DNA of 40,407 nucleotides from contig UQER01000025.1 of NCBI GenBank assembly GCA_900540205.1, positions 1-40,407 on the forward strand, read 5' to 3'. How positions within the stretch are numbered: position 1 is the first letter of the stretch; each line of letters opens with the position of its first letter. Made by a program: the position numbers and the translations under genes. The notes below the pieces were generated by a model, which was not told where the DNA came from, made no database searches, and was given only the letters and a program-made list of their open reading frames with translations. Below, piece after piece: positions 25,701-33,465 of the stretch. Source of the stretch: an uncultured Porphyromonadaceae bacterium (GTDB lineage Bacteria > Bacteroidota > Bacteroidia > Bacteroidales > Muribaculaceae).

Positions 25701-26720
25701 ATGAAAGCAATTCAGATAACTGCACCGGGAAAGGTGGAGGTGGTGGAACGCCGGATGCCTGAAACCGCTGCTGACAGTGTATTGGTGAAAATTGAGTATG
25801 TGGGGTTCTGCGGTTCCGACCTCAACACCTATCTTGGCCGTAACCTCATGGCCATTTCACCTGTGGTTCCGGGCCATGAAATCGGCGGAACCGTTGCCGC
25901 TGTCGGAGCGGATGTGCCGGCCGGATTGTTCACCGAAGGGATGAGCGTTACGGTGAATCCCTACACATCGTGCGGCAAGTGCTCCTCATGCCGCAAAGGG
26001 CGCCCGAACGCATGCGAGCACAACGAGACATTCGGTGTGCAGCGCAACGGCGCCATGAGCGACTATGTAGCTGTGCCGTGGCAGAAGGTGATTGCTGCGC
26101 CGGGTATTTCTCCGCGCGACTGCGCGCTTATCGAGCCGATGAGCGTCGGTTTTCATGCCGTTGACCGCGGTGCGGTGACCGACATTGACACCGTGATGGT
26201 GATAGGGTGCGGAATGATCGGTCTGGGTGCCGTGGTGCGGGCCTCTATGCGGGGCGCAACTGTCGTGGCCGTCGACCTGGATGACGACAAGCTGCAGCTG
26301 GCGCGCCGACTGGGTGCATCGCACACCATCAATTCGCGCACGGAGGATGTGCATGAGCGCCTTGCGGCTCTCACCGGCGGTTTCGGTCCCGATGTGGTAG
26401 TGGAGGCTGTAGGTTCGCCGGCAACGTATGTCATGGCTGTGGACGAGGTGGCATTCGCCGGACGTGTGGTATGCATAGGCTATTCAAAAGCCGATGTGTC
26501 GTTCCATACAAAGCTGTTTGTACAGAAGGAACTTGACATACGCGGCTCGCGCAATGCCATGCCTGCCGACTTCAGTGCCGTAATCCGTTATCTGCAGCGC
26601 GGCAACTGCCCTGTGGACGAGCTGATAAGCCGGGTGGTAGTGCCTGAAGAGGCAGGTGAGGCCCTTGAGGAATGGGCTGCGAATCCGGGAAAAGTGTTCC
26701 GTATTCTCGTGAAATTCTGA
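25701..26720 (+). CDS. Zinc-dependent MDR dehydrogenase, probable L-galactonate 5-dehydrogenase
   Basis: A 339-aa medium-chain dehydrogenase. Catalytic zinc ligands are Cys37 and His59-Glu60 (GFCGSD, PGHE), with Glu145 nearby. Structural zinc is held by Cys91, Cys94, Cys97 and Cys105. The Rossmann motif is GCGMIGLGAV (about 169-178). The GSRNAMPADF segment (about 282-291) is also found in E. coli LgoD/YjjN, which oxidises L-galactonate at C5 to D-tagaturonate. The product would feed directly into UxaB, encoded two genes downstream. That position, after a sugar dehydrogenase and lactonase, makes L-galactonate the best substrate guess. L-fuconate or another aldonate is possible. Gap to the mutarotase gene is 10 bp. 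Confidence 0.8.
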   Translation: MKAIQITAPGKVEVVERRMPETAADSVLVKIEYVGFCGSDLNTYLGRNLMAISPVVPGHEIGGTVAAVGADVPAGLFTEGMSVTVNPYTSCGKCSSCRKGRPNACEHNETFGVQRNGAMSDYVAVPWQKVIAAPGISPRDCALIEPMSVGFHAVDRGAVTDIDTVMVIGCGMIGLGAVVRASMRGATVVAVDLDDDKLQLARRLGASHTINSRTEDVHERLAALTGGFGPDVVVEAVGSPATYVMAVDEVAFAGRVVCIGYSKADVSFHTKLFVQKELDIRGSRNAMPADFSAVIRYLQRGNCPVDELISRVVVPEEAGEALEEWAANPGKVFRILVKF

Positions 26721-26730
26721 GGCTGAGGCC

Positions 26731-27114
26731 ATGAAAACAGAAGGCTATGCTGTGCGCCGGTACGAAGGCCCGGTGAAACGCTACTGTCAGTTCCTTGAAA
26801 TAGAGAACAATCCGGAGCTCATCCGGCTCTACCGGGAATGTCATGGCGAAGATAAGCACTGGAAGGAGATACGCGACGGCATACGTGCTGTTGGCATTCT
26901 GGAAATGGAGATGTACATCACAGGCCGTCATGTGGTTATGATTGTTGAGACGGCGCCTGATTTCGACTGGGACAGTGCCATGGCACGGCTTGCACAGATG
27001 CCGCGTCAGGCTGAATGGGAAACGTTCATGTCGCGTTTTCAGGGCTGTTCGCCCGAAGCATCCGCCAATCAGAAATGGACCATGATGGAGCGGATGTTCC
27101 GGCTGTATGACTGA
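26731..27114 (+). CDS. L-rhamnose/L-fucose-type mutarotase (RhaM family)
   Basis: The 127-aa protein belongs to the small dimeric ferredoxin-like mutarotase family (PF05336, formerly DUF718). It has the family layout ENNPELIRLYRECHGEDKHW (25-44) with His38 at the catalytic histidine position, the ILEMEMYITGRHVVMIVE strand pair (55-73) and a C-terminal Trp/Arg-rich helix. These enzymes interconvert alpha and beta anomers of L-sugars; some act on L-fucose. In this operon it would supply the anomer that the dehydrogenase prefers, i.e. L-galactopyranose or L-fucopyranose. Cytoplasmic, with no signal peptide. Family is fairly sure; sugar is inferred. Confidence 0.85.
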   Translation: MKTEGYAVRRYEGPVKRYCQFLEIENNPELIRLYRECHGEDKHWKEIRDGIRAVGILEMEMYITGRHVVMIVETAPDFDWDSAMARLAQMPRQAEWETFMSRFQGCSPEASANQKWTMMERMFRLYD

Positions 27115-27152
27115 CGGCATGCGGCGATAACATCTATTCACGGAAAAATCAT

Positions 27153-27160
27153 TAAATTTG
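27153..27160 (+). promoter_or_regulatory. Possible internal -7 element before uxaB
   Basis: TAAATTTG is an exact TAnnTTTG match in the 85-bp gap between the mutarotase gene and uxaB, 40 bp before the uxaB start. No TTTG is found at the ideal -33 distance. It could allow uxaBA-GH28 to be expressed separately, for example for galacturonate use. Confidence 0.4.
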
Positions 27161-27188
27161 AAGGCTACATAGAAAAGGCTACATAGAA
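27161..27188. repeat. Tandem 14-bp duplication upstream of uxaB
   Basis: AAGGCTACATAGAA occurs twice back to back (27161-27174 and 27175-27188), ending 11 bp before the uxaB ATG and starting right after a TAAATTTG element. It may be a slippage product that lengthens the leader, or a pair of regulator sites. No function can be read from it. Confidence 0.8.
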
Positions 27189-27199
27189 ACGGTAAGCTT

Positions 27200-28645
27200 A
27201 TGAAACCATTGAATAGAACAACTGTGGAGAAACGGGAGCGTCCCGTGAGGATTCTTCAGTTCGGCGAGGGGAATTTCCTGCGGGCATTCGTGGACTGGAT
27301 GGTCGACATTGCCAACGAGCGCGGCGTTACGGACACGTCGGTTGCCGTGGTGTCGCCCCGGTTCAGGGAAAATGCCGGAATCCGTGCGCTCAGGGAGCAG
27401 GACGGGATGTATAGCGTTTGCCTTGAAGGAGTTGAAAACGGCGAGTTGAAAAAGTGTTCCCGACTGGTGAAGTGCATCGCTGATGCATTCTCGCCGGCCA
27501 CGGATTTCGAGCGTTATGAACGCTACATCTTGTCGTCCGACCTGCGGTTTGTGGTGTCGAACACCACCGAGGCCGGCATACGCTATGAAGCTGACGATGT
27601 GCTTGCCGATGCGCCGGCCACGTTTCCCGGAAAAATTACCTCGATGCTCTACAGGCGTTACCGTCATTTCAATGGCGATCCGGAAAAGGGACTTCTGTTT
27701 CTGTGTTGTGAACTGATAGAGAACAACGGGTCAACGCTACGCGAGTACGTGCTCCGACATGCAGCAGAGGCCGGGCTGGAACCCGGTTTCTCGGAATGGG
27801 TGAAGACGGCATGCGGATTCTGCGACACGCTTGTCGACAGAATCGTGCCCGGCTTCCCGGCCGACAATATAGAGGAGGTTCAGGCTGGGCTTGGATTTGA
27901 TGACAAGCTGGTGGTGAAGGGTGAACTTTATCATGTGTGGGCCATCGGGGGCGAGGGGGCCGAACGAGTGCGCCGTGAGTTGCCATTGCACGAGGCCGGA
28001 CTGAATGTGCTGTTCATGCCTTCGGTAAAGGAATTCCGCGACAAAAAAGTGCGCATTCTCAACGGTTCGCACACAGGCATGGTGCCGGTGGCGTTGCAGC
28101 TTGGTTGCGAAACGGTGCTGGATGCGTTTGGCGATACCGACGTGAGCAGTTTCATCACCGGGATGGTGCGCCGCGAGGTGCTTCCCATGATAGAGGGTGA
28201 CCCTGAGGAACTGCGCCGTTTCGCCGACGGCATTCTTGAGCGTTTCCTCAACCCGTCGGTGCGCCATATGCTAAAATCCATATCGCTCAATTCCCTGTCG
28301 AAGTGGGAGACACGCAATTATCCCACGGTGGCGGACTTTTACCGCCGTCGTGGTGCCACGGCCGACTATGAGCTGTTTACATTCGCCGCATTGCTTGCTC
28401 TGTATGCTCCCGGTTCGGGCTTCGAGCCGGACGACTGCGCCGCGCATGTGGAGAAGATACGGGAAGTGTGGAACGACGCCGACCTCCCGGCCACGGTAAA
28501 GACCATCGTCTCAGGCGGAATCTTCAATGCCGACTTCGAGCACGATGTGCCCGGATTCTCAGCGAAGGTGGCCGGTTTCCTGACGGATATCCGTCGCAAC
28601 GGGATGCGCGGGGCGCTTGAAAACTTTTTGAACAGCCGCTCATGA
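27200..28645 (+). CDS. uxaB: Tagaturonate reductase (altronate oxidoreductase)
   Basis: A 481-aa polyol/mannitol-dehydrogenase-type oxidoreductase. The N-terminal Rossmann segment is ILQFGEGNFLRAFVDWMVD (18-36), with VVSNTTEAGIRYE (118-130) in the nucleotide domain. The C-terminal domain carries the catalytic KVRILNGSHT (283-292), including the lysine and histidine of the KxxxNxxH pattern. Its length equals UxaB. It reduces D-tagaturonate to D-altronate with NADH. In galacturonate catabolism tagaturonate comes from UxaC, which is absent here. The neighbouring L-galactonate dehydrogenase offers another source of the same intermediate. The stop overlaps the uxaA start as ATGA, so the two are translationally coupled. 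Confidence 0.9.
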   Translation: MKPLNRTTVEKRERPVRILQFGEGNFLRAFVDWMVDIANERGVTDTSVAVVSPRFRENAGIRALREQDGMYSVCLEGVENGELKKCSRLVKCIADAFSPATDFERYERYILSSDLRFVVSNTTEAGIRYEADDVLADAPATFPGKITSMLYRRYRHFNGDPEKGLLFLCCELIENNGSTLREYVLRHAAEAGLEPGFSEWVKTACGFCDTLVDRIVPGFPADNIEEVQAGLGFDDKLVVKGELYHVWAIGGEGAERVRRELPLHEAGLNVLFMPSVKEFRDKKVRILNGSHTGMVPVALQLGCETVLDAFGDTDVSSFITGMVRREVLPMIEGDPEELRRFADGILERFLNPSVRHMLKSISLNSLSKWETRNYPTVADFYRRRGATADYELFTFAALLALYAPGSGFEPDDCAAHVEKIREVWNDADLPATVKTIVSGGIFNADFEHDVPGFSAKVAGFLTDIRRNGMRGALENFLNSRS

Positions 28646-30144
28646 AACGATTCCTGAAAATCAACGGTGCCGACAATGTGGCCGTGGTGCTTGCCGATGG
28701 TGTCAAGGCAGGGGAGTGGTTTGAGGACAACGGAACTCGGGTGCGCCTGCTTGCGGATGTGCCGCGCGGACACAAATTCGCTTTGCGCGACATTGCTTCC
28801 GGCGAGGACGTGGTGAAATATGGTTCGCCCATCGGGCATGCCACTGCTGCGATAGCCGCAGGAGAATGGGTGCATTCCCACAATCTGGCCACATCGCTCA
28901 GTGATAATCTGGACTATACGTATGAACCTGTCAAGGCCGTGGACGTCCCACCGGTTGTGTCCGGCAATGTGCCGACCGTTGAGGGGTATCTGCGCCATGA
29001 CGGAGATATGGGCATCCGCAACGAACTGTGGATTATCCCGACGGTGGGATGTGTGAACGGTGTGGCGAATGCCATTGCCAACCGTCTGCGCAACGAGTGC
29101 GGCAATGCCCCCGGAGTGGAGGACATACGCGCCTTCACTCACAATTACGGATGTTCGCAGCTCGGTGACGACCATGCCAACACGCGCCGTGCACTGGCGG
29201 CCATGGCCGTGCATCCCAATGCCGGAGGTGTGCTGATTGTGGGGCTTGGGTGCGAAAACAATCAGATTGATGCGCTGAAGGAGTGCATGGGGGCGTTCGA
29301 CGAGAGCCGTGTGCGCTTCCTTGTGTCGCAGCTGGTGGACGACGAGATTGCCGAGGGGGTGAAGCTCGGAAAGGAGCTGGTGGCACGTATGGCATCTGAT
29401 TGTCGTGAACCGCTGCCGGTGTCGAAACTGAAGGTGGGACTGAAATGCGGCGGTTCCGACGGGCTGTCGGGCATTACGGCCAATCCGCTTGTGGGGTTGC
29501 TGTCCGACCGACTGTTGGGCTGGGGCGCCACGACGGTGCTCACCGAAGTGCCGGAGATGTTTGGAGCTGAGGCGATGCTTATGAACCGGGCATGTTCACG
29601 CGAGGTTTTTGAATCGGAGGTAAGGCTTATCAACGGGTTCAAGGATTATTTCCGCAGGAACGGACAGCCCATTTATGAGAATCCCTCGCCGGGCAATAAG
29701 GCTGGTGGCATCACCACGCTTGAGGAGAAATCGCTCGGATGTGTGCAGAAGGGTGGAAGCGGCGTGGTGGTTGATGTGCTCGGCTATGCCGAGCCTGTGA
29801 AGCGCCACGGGCTGAATCTGCTCAATGCCCCCGGCAACGACCTTGTGGCCTCCATGGCGCTGGCTCTGTCGGGTTGTCAGATAGTGTTGTTCACCACCGG
29901 CCGCGGCACGCCGTTCGGCACGTTTGTGCCCACGATGAAGATAGCTACAAACACGGCGCTTGCCTCGCGTAAAAAGAGCTGGATCGACTTCAATGCCGGG
30001 AGCATCGTGGAGGAGGAGAGCATGCGGGAGGCACTTGACCGCCTTACTGCAAAGCTGCTTGCCACGGCTTCGGGCGCACAGGTGTGCAACGAGCTTAACG
30101 GCGACAAGGAGATAGCCATTTTCAAAACAGGTGTCACCCTGTAG
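28642..30144 (+). CDS. uxaA: Altronate dehydratase
   Basis: The 500-aa protein has an N-terminal SAF domain (about 8-90) joined to the altronate/galactarate dehydratase domain. The latter opens with GYLRHDGDMGIRNELWI (115-131), followed by THNYGCSQLGDDH (about 157-170), LGCENNQ, and LKCGGSDGLSGITANP (about 272-287). These match UxaA-type metal-dependent dehydratases with the two halves fused, as in E. coli. It converts D-altronate to 2-keto-3-deoxy-D-gluconate in the cytoplasm. KDG kinase and KDPG aldolase, needed to finish the pathway, are not in the window and must be elsewhere. It is the metabolic end point of this operon. Confidence 0.92.
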   Translation: MKRFLKINGADNVAVVLADGVKAGEWFEDNGTRVRLLADVPRGHKFALRDIASGEDVVKYGSPIGHATAAIAAGEWVHSHNLATSLSDNLDYTYEPVKAVDVPPVVSGNVPTVEGYLRHDGDMGIRNELWIIPTVGCVNGVANAIANRLRNECGNAPGVEDIRAFTHNYGCSQLGDDHANTRRALAAMAVHPNAGGVLIVGLGCENNQIDALKECMGAFDESRVRFLVSQLVDDEIAEGVKLGKELVARMASDCREPLPVSKLKVGLKCGGSDGLSGITANPLVGLLSDRLLGWGATTVLTEVPEMFGAEAMLMNRACSREVFESEVRLINGFKDYFRRNGQPIYENPSPGNKAGGITTLEEKSLGCVQKGGSGVVVDVLGYAEPVKRHGLNLLNAPGNDLVASMALALSGCQIVLFTTGRGTPFGTFVPTMKIATNTALASRKKSWIDFNAGSIVEEESMREALDRLTAKLLATASGAQVCNELNGDKEIAIFKTGVTL

Positions 30145-30199
30145 GCGCCTGATGTGTGCGACATCTAAAAACATTGTCTATAAAAAGATTTTACCGACC

Positions 30200-31642
30200 A
30201 TGCGTTTCCTTTTGTTCCTTGCCTTTGTTCTTTCCGGACTTGCTGTTTCTGCTGTAGCGCCTATGGGGGCCGATGTGCTGATTACCCGCAGTCTGCAGCA
30301 GGCCATTGATTCGGTGGCGTCACTGCCGGGAGGGGGAGTGGTGCGGTTGGATGCCGGGGTGTACTGCACCGGCACTTTGCGGCTTAAAAGCGGCGTGAGG
30401 CTGCATCTGGAGCGCGGGGCAACTGTGCTCGGAAGTATAAATCCATACGACTATGACGGTTATGACAACGAGACGGGCAACGATGCCGGCGGCGTGGCAG
30501 ATAAATGTTCCAAACCTCAGTTCGCTTTGATCGTGGCCCGCGATTGCCACGGAGTAGCCATAACAGGAGAGGGGACTATCGATGGCCGCGGGCTTGATGT
30601 GGCACTGGCCATAGACAGTCTGCATCATATAGGCAAACGGATTGACCCGCATTACAATACGCGGCGCATGAGGCCGTCTCTGCGTCCGAAACTGCTGGAT
30701 TTCGAGGGGGTGGACACCCTGCTTGTGGAGGGGGTGAACCTGCGTGCGTCGGCCAGCTGGGGATTTTCGCTTAACAAGTGCAACGATGTGACGATTAGGG
30801 ATATAGATTTTGTAAACCGTGCATACTGGAACAACGACGGCATAGATGTGGCCGACTGCCACAGGGTGGAGATCACCGGATGCAACATCAATTCGGCCGA
30901 CGACGGCATTGTGCTGAAATCGTTTGACCCGACGGGGGGTAACAGCGATGTGCTAATCGCCGACTGTTCTGTCACAAGCAGTGCGAATGCATTGAAGATG
31001 GGGACGGAATCGTTCGGCGGATTCCGCAACATCACCATTCGCAACATCAGGGTCAAAGACACTTTCCGCTCGGCAGTGGCTCTCGAGACTGTGGATGGCG
31101 CCGTGCTGGACAATGTGACGGTTGACTCGGTGACGGCGGTGAATACGGGCAATGCGCTGTTCATACGTCTGGGACACCGCCGGGGAGACCGGCCCGGGTC
31201 ACTGAGTAATGTGACGATAAGCAATCTGTCGTGCGAAATTCCTTTCGGCCGACCGGACAGCGATTATGATCTGCGCGGGCCTGATATAAACACCATCCAC
31301 AATCCGTTTCCGGCCAGTATAACGGGCATCCCGGGACACAGGGTTAAGAACGTCACGCTGCGCAACATAAGCGTGTCGTATCCGGGGCGTGGCACCAAGG
31401 GGATGGGATATATCGGCGCTTACCGATACGATGCCGTGCCTGAAATGATAGACGCGTATCCGGAATTCCACATGTTCGGGGAGCTGCCGGCGTGGGGGCT
31501 GTATGTGAGACATGTGGATGGCCTGATCCTCGACAATGTGGTTATGAGCACACGGGAGCCGGACTACCGGCCTGCCATGGTTGCAGCTGACGATGTGGTG
31601 AATGTTTCGGGCACGGTGGAGATGCCGCAAACGAAACGATAG
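30200..31642 (+). CDS. GH28 polygalacturonase-like enzyme
   Basis: A 480-aa exported right-handed beta-helix enzyme with a signal peptide (1-17). The GH28 acid residues are present: Asp213 in NNDGID and the pair Asp234-Asp235 in SADDGIVLKS. The substrate-binding region reads MGTESFGGFRNITIRNIRVKD (about 260-280); the usual catalytic-site histidine (GHG or GSxG-His) is not evident there, which is unusual and could mean an altered specificity. GH28 enzymes cleave galacturonosyl linkages in pectin. Together with GH29 and GH97 it points to a pectic glycan such as rhamnogalacturonan II side chains. The start at 30200 is preferred over 30131, which precedes a non-signal-like, Cys/Arg-rich stretch. 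It is the last gene of the unit. Confidence 0.85.
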   Translation: MRFLLFLAFVLSGLAVSAVAPMGADVLITRSLQQAIDSVASLPGGGVVRLDAGVYCTGTLRLKSGVRLHLERGATVLGSINPYDYDGYDNETGNDAGGVADKCSKPQFALIVARDCHGVAITGEGTIDGRGLDVALAIDSLHHIGKRIDPHYNTRRMRPSLRPKLLDFEGVDTLLVEGVNLRASASWGFSLNKCNDVTIRDIDFVNRAYWNNDGIDVADCHRVEITGCNINSADDGIVLKSFDPTGGNSDVLIADCSVTSSANALKMGTESFGGFRNITIRNIRVKDTFRSAVALETVDGAVLDNVTVDSVTAVNTGNALFIRLGHRRGDRPGSLSNVTISNLSCEIPFGRPDSDYDLRGPDINTIHNPFPASITGIPGHRVKNVTLRNISVSYPGRGTKGMGYIGAYRYDAVPEMIDAYPEFHMFGELPAWGLYVRHVDGLILDNVVMSTREPDYRPAMVAADDVVNVSGTVEMPQTKR

Positions 31643-31655
31643 GGTTGGTGTGCAG

Positions 31656-32180
31656 TCAGTCCTCGTCCTCCCACTCGTCGGAGAGGCTGAACTCATGATT
31701 GGCAAAGAGGTCGGCGAGGCCAGAAATCTGTTTGAGACGCAGAAGCTCGTCCCGGTCCATGCCGATGTGCTGCATTATCCATTTGTCCGACATGCCGGCG
31801 CGGGTGAGTTCTCCGACGATGTTGCTCATCAGCTCCACGTTGTGCATGCCGCGGGCGCGGTTATGGCGGATGGTGGAGGTCATGCGGTTGGAGAGGTCCT
31901 TGTCTATCACGGTGACGGGGAGCAGACCGTGTTCGCGCTCATAGATTCGTGCGGAAGTCTTCATCACCATGTAGCGGTGGTAGCCGTCGACGAGTTCATA
32001 AAGGTCCTTGTCCTTGATGTAATAGCATACGCATGGCATTGTGTAGCCGTCTTCCCAGATTGACAGCTCGAGCAGTTTCATCTCGGGCGGTGCCACAACA
32101 TTGGGGTTGTAGTTATTGGCCACCACCTTCTCGACCGGCACTGCTATGACGTTGTAGACCGGGCTTTTAAATGTGCTCAT
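31656..32180 (-). CDS. ParB/sulfiredoxin-like protein (IbrB-like)
   Basis: A 174-aa protein with an N-terminal ParB/Srx-like fold. VPVEKVVANNYNPNVV (about 14-29) and ELVDGYHRYMVMK (62-74; the GYHR box replaces GxxR/GERR of ParB) give the nucleotide-binding site. A helical tail (about 110-174) includes a possible HTH-like MSDKWIMQHIGMDRDELLRLKQ. It overlaps the preceding PAPS-reductase-like gene by 14 bp. The pair resembles E. coli IbrA/IbrB, named as regulators of immunoglobulin-binding genes, whose biochemistry is unclear. ParB/Srx domains can act as nucleases or NTPases. It probably works as a complex with its partner. Confidence 0.8.
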   Translation of the reverse strand: MSTFKSPVYNVIAVPVEKVVANNYNPNVVAPPEMKLLELSIWEDGYTMPCVCYYIKDKDLYELVDGYHRYMVMKTSARIYEREHGLLPVTVIDKDLSNRMTSTIRHNRARGMHNVELMSNIVGELTRAGMSDKWIMQHIGMDRDELLRLKQISGLADLFANHEFSLSDEWEDED

Positions 32181-33465
32181 TTTTCAAGGCTTTAAATGCG
32201 TTCATGACGTTTTCTTTCATCACTTTCTCCTGCTTGGTGAGGGCGAATCCCATGTATTTGCACGCATGGTCGTTCTTGAGGATGCACACGCACATACGCT
32301 TGTAGGTGGGTATTTCCTGGAATTCCGGGATGTCGATATCGTCGAGATATTCCATACGCACCGGAAGCTTGTCGGTGTGGTAGGCGGTGGAGGTTCCCAC
32401 CTGTATGTCGATGTTGCGTTCGCGGAGTTTCCGGATCGTCTTTTCGGCGAGGCAGCCTCCACGTTCCCGCCAGAAGCGGATGCTTACACGGAGCTTGTCA
32501 AGATAGTTTCGGCGCGTAGCAGGGGGCAGAGTCTTGAGGAGGAACTCCATGTATTGTTTCCACGAGAATCCCGGGGGACATTTGATGTATTTCCAGCCCA
32601 TGGCAGAAGTGCTGCCGTAGATGGCCGCGCAGTTCACGCCGTTTACCCGGCTTACCATCTTGCCCCATGTGGATGGATCTATGGCCTTGTAGACGGCAAG
32701 TGTTGAGATGGCCTGTGAGATGAAGGGGCTTGCCACCCGCTGCCGTCCCACCGGTATACCGGCCTGATAATACAGGTCGTAAAGGCGGTTGTAAGGCCAA
32801 TGGAAGCGGCCGTTGGCCGCCCATATGTCCGAGGCTTTCCAGTCGAATATCGGGTAGGCGCTGTAGACACCCGAGGCAATGCGGTAGGACCATTTCAATG
32901 TGCCGAAGTGCATGAAGTTGCGGTTGCTGTAGATTGCGCGCCAACGGTTGTAGCTTTCCTGTGTGCGTATGCCTACAAGGAAGCATATCCGGCGGCATTG
33001 TTTGCGCGCACGCAGCCATTGGGCGAAGAATCGGTGGAAATCGTAGTCCCAGAGGTCCTGGTTGAAAAAACTGAAATCGCTGGCGGTGTAGCATCCAGGA
33101 GGCATGTCGCGCACCCAGATGTCGCGTTTGGATTCCTCCCACGGCCGCCACCATGACTGGAACATGGAGGTGCATGTGGGCACTTTGAACGGGACGCAGC
33201 AATGGTATGGCTCTATGATGTCGCGGTCGGCCGAGAGGCGCTGGCTGACGAATTCAGTGGTCTGACTGTACTGCGCCTCATAGTCCATGTGCATTACGCC
33301 GAGTCGGCGGCCGGGCAGGTTGCGGCGTATGTAGTCGACGCACAGGTTGAGCAGCACGCCGCTGTCTTTCCCTCCGGAAAAGGATACGCAGACATAGTCG
33401 AAATTCTCGAAAATCAGTTTGAGCCTTTTTTGAGTGGCCTCATAGACATTGAGCCGTCGTACCAT
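32167..33465 (-). CDS. PAPS-reductase-like PP-loop protein (IbrA-like, DUF3440)
   Basis: A 432-aa protein with an adenosine-phosphosulfate-reductase-type PP-loop, SFSGGKDSGVLL (28-39), which binds ATP and forms an adenylyl intermediate. Downstream landmarks are HMDYEAQYSQTTEF (about 59-72), VGIRTQESYNRW (about 164-175), PIFDWKASDIWAA and a DUF3440-type C-terminal half rich in Trp and Arg. True sulfate-assimilation reductases are about 240 aa, so this is a different branch. It starts one base before the stop of the acetyltransferase-like gene (TAATG) and overlaps IbrB by 14 bp, so the three are one transcription unit. The activity is unknown; modification of a nucleobase or RNA by PP-loop chemistry is a reasonable inference. 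Confidence 0.82.
   Translation of the reverse strand: MVRRLNVYEATQKRLKLIFENFDYVCVSFSGGKDSGVLLNLCVDYIRRNLPGRRLGVMHMDYEAQYSQTTEFVSQRLSADRDIIEPYHCCVPFKVPTCTSMFQSWWRPWEESKRDIWVRDMPPGCYTASDFSFFNQDLWDYDFHRFFAQWLRARKQCRRICFLVGIRTQESYNRWRAIYSNRNFMHFGTLKWSYRIASGVYSAYPIFDWKASDIWAANGRFHWPYNRLYDLYYQAGIPVGRQRVASPFISQAISTLAVYKAIDPSTWGKMVSRVNGVNCAAIYGSTSAMGWKYIKCPPGFSWKQYMEFLLKTLPPATRRNYLDKLRVSIRFWRERGGCLAEKTIRKLRERNIDIQVGTSTAYHTDKLPVRMEYLDDIDIPEFQEIPTYKRMCVCILKNDHACKYMGFALTKQEKVMKENVMNAFKALKNEHI

Noticed and set aside
27200..30144. Reading uxaBA plus GH28 as a standard galacturonate operon
   Set aside because: No uronate isomerase (UxaC) is present, and the L-galactonate dehydrogenase-like gene upstream provides tagaturonate directly. 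Galacturonate use with a distant uxaC is not excluded.
32167..33465. Assimilatory PAPS reductase (CysH)
   Set aside because: The PP-loop is shared, but the protein is nearly twice the usual CysH length, has a DUF3440-type C-terminal half and is paired with a ParB-like gene, not sulfur-assimilation genes.
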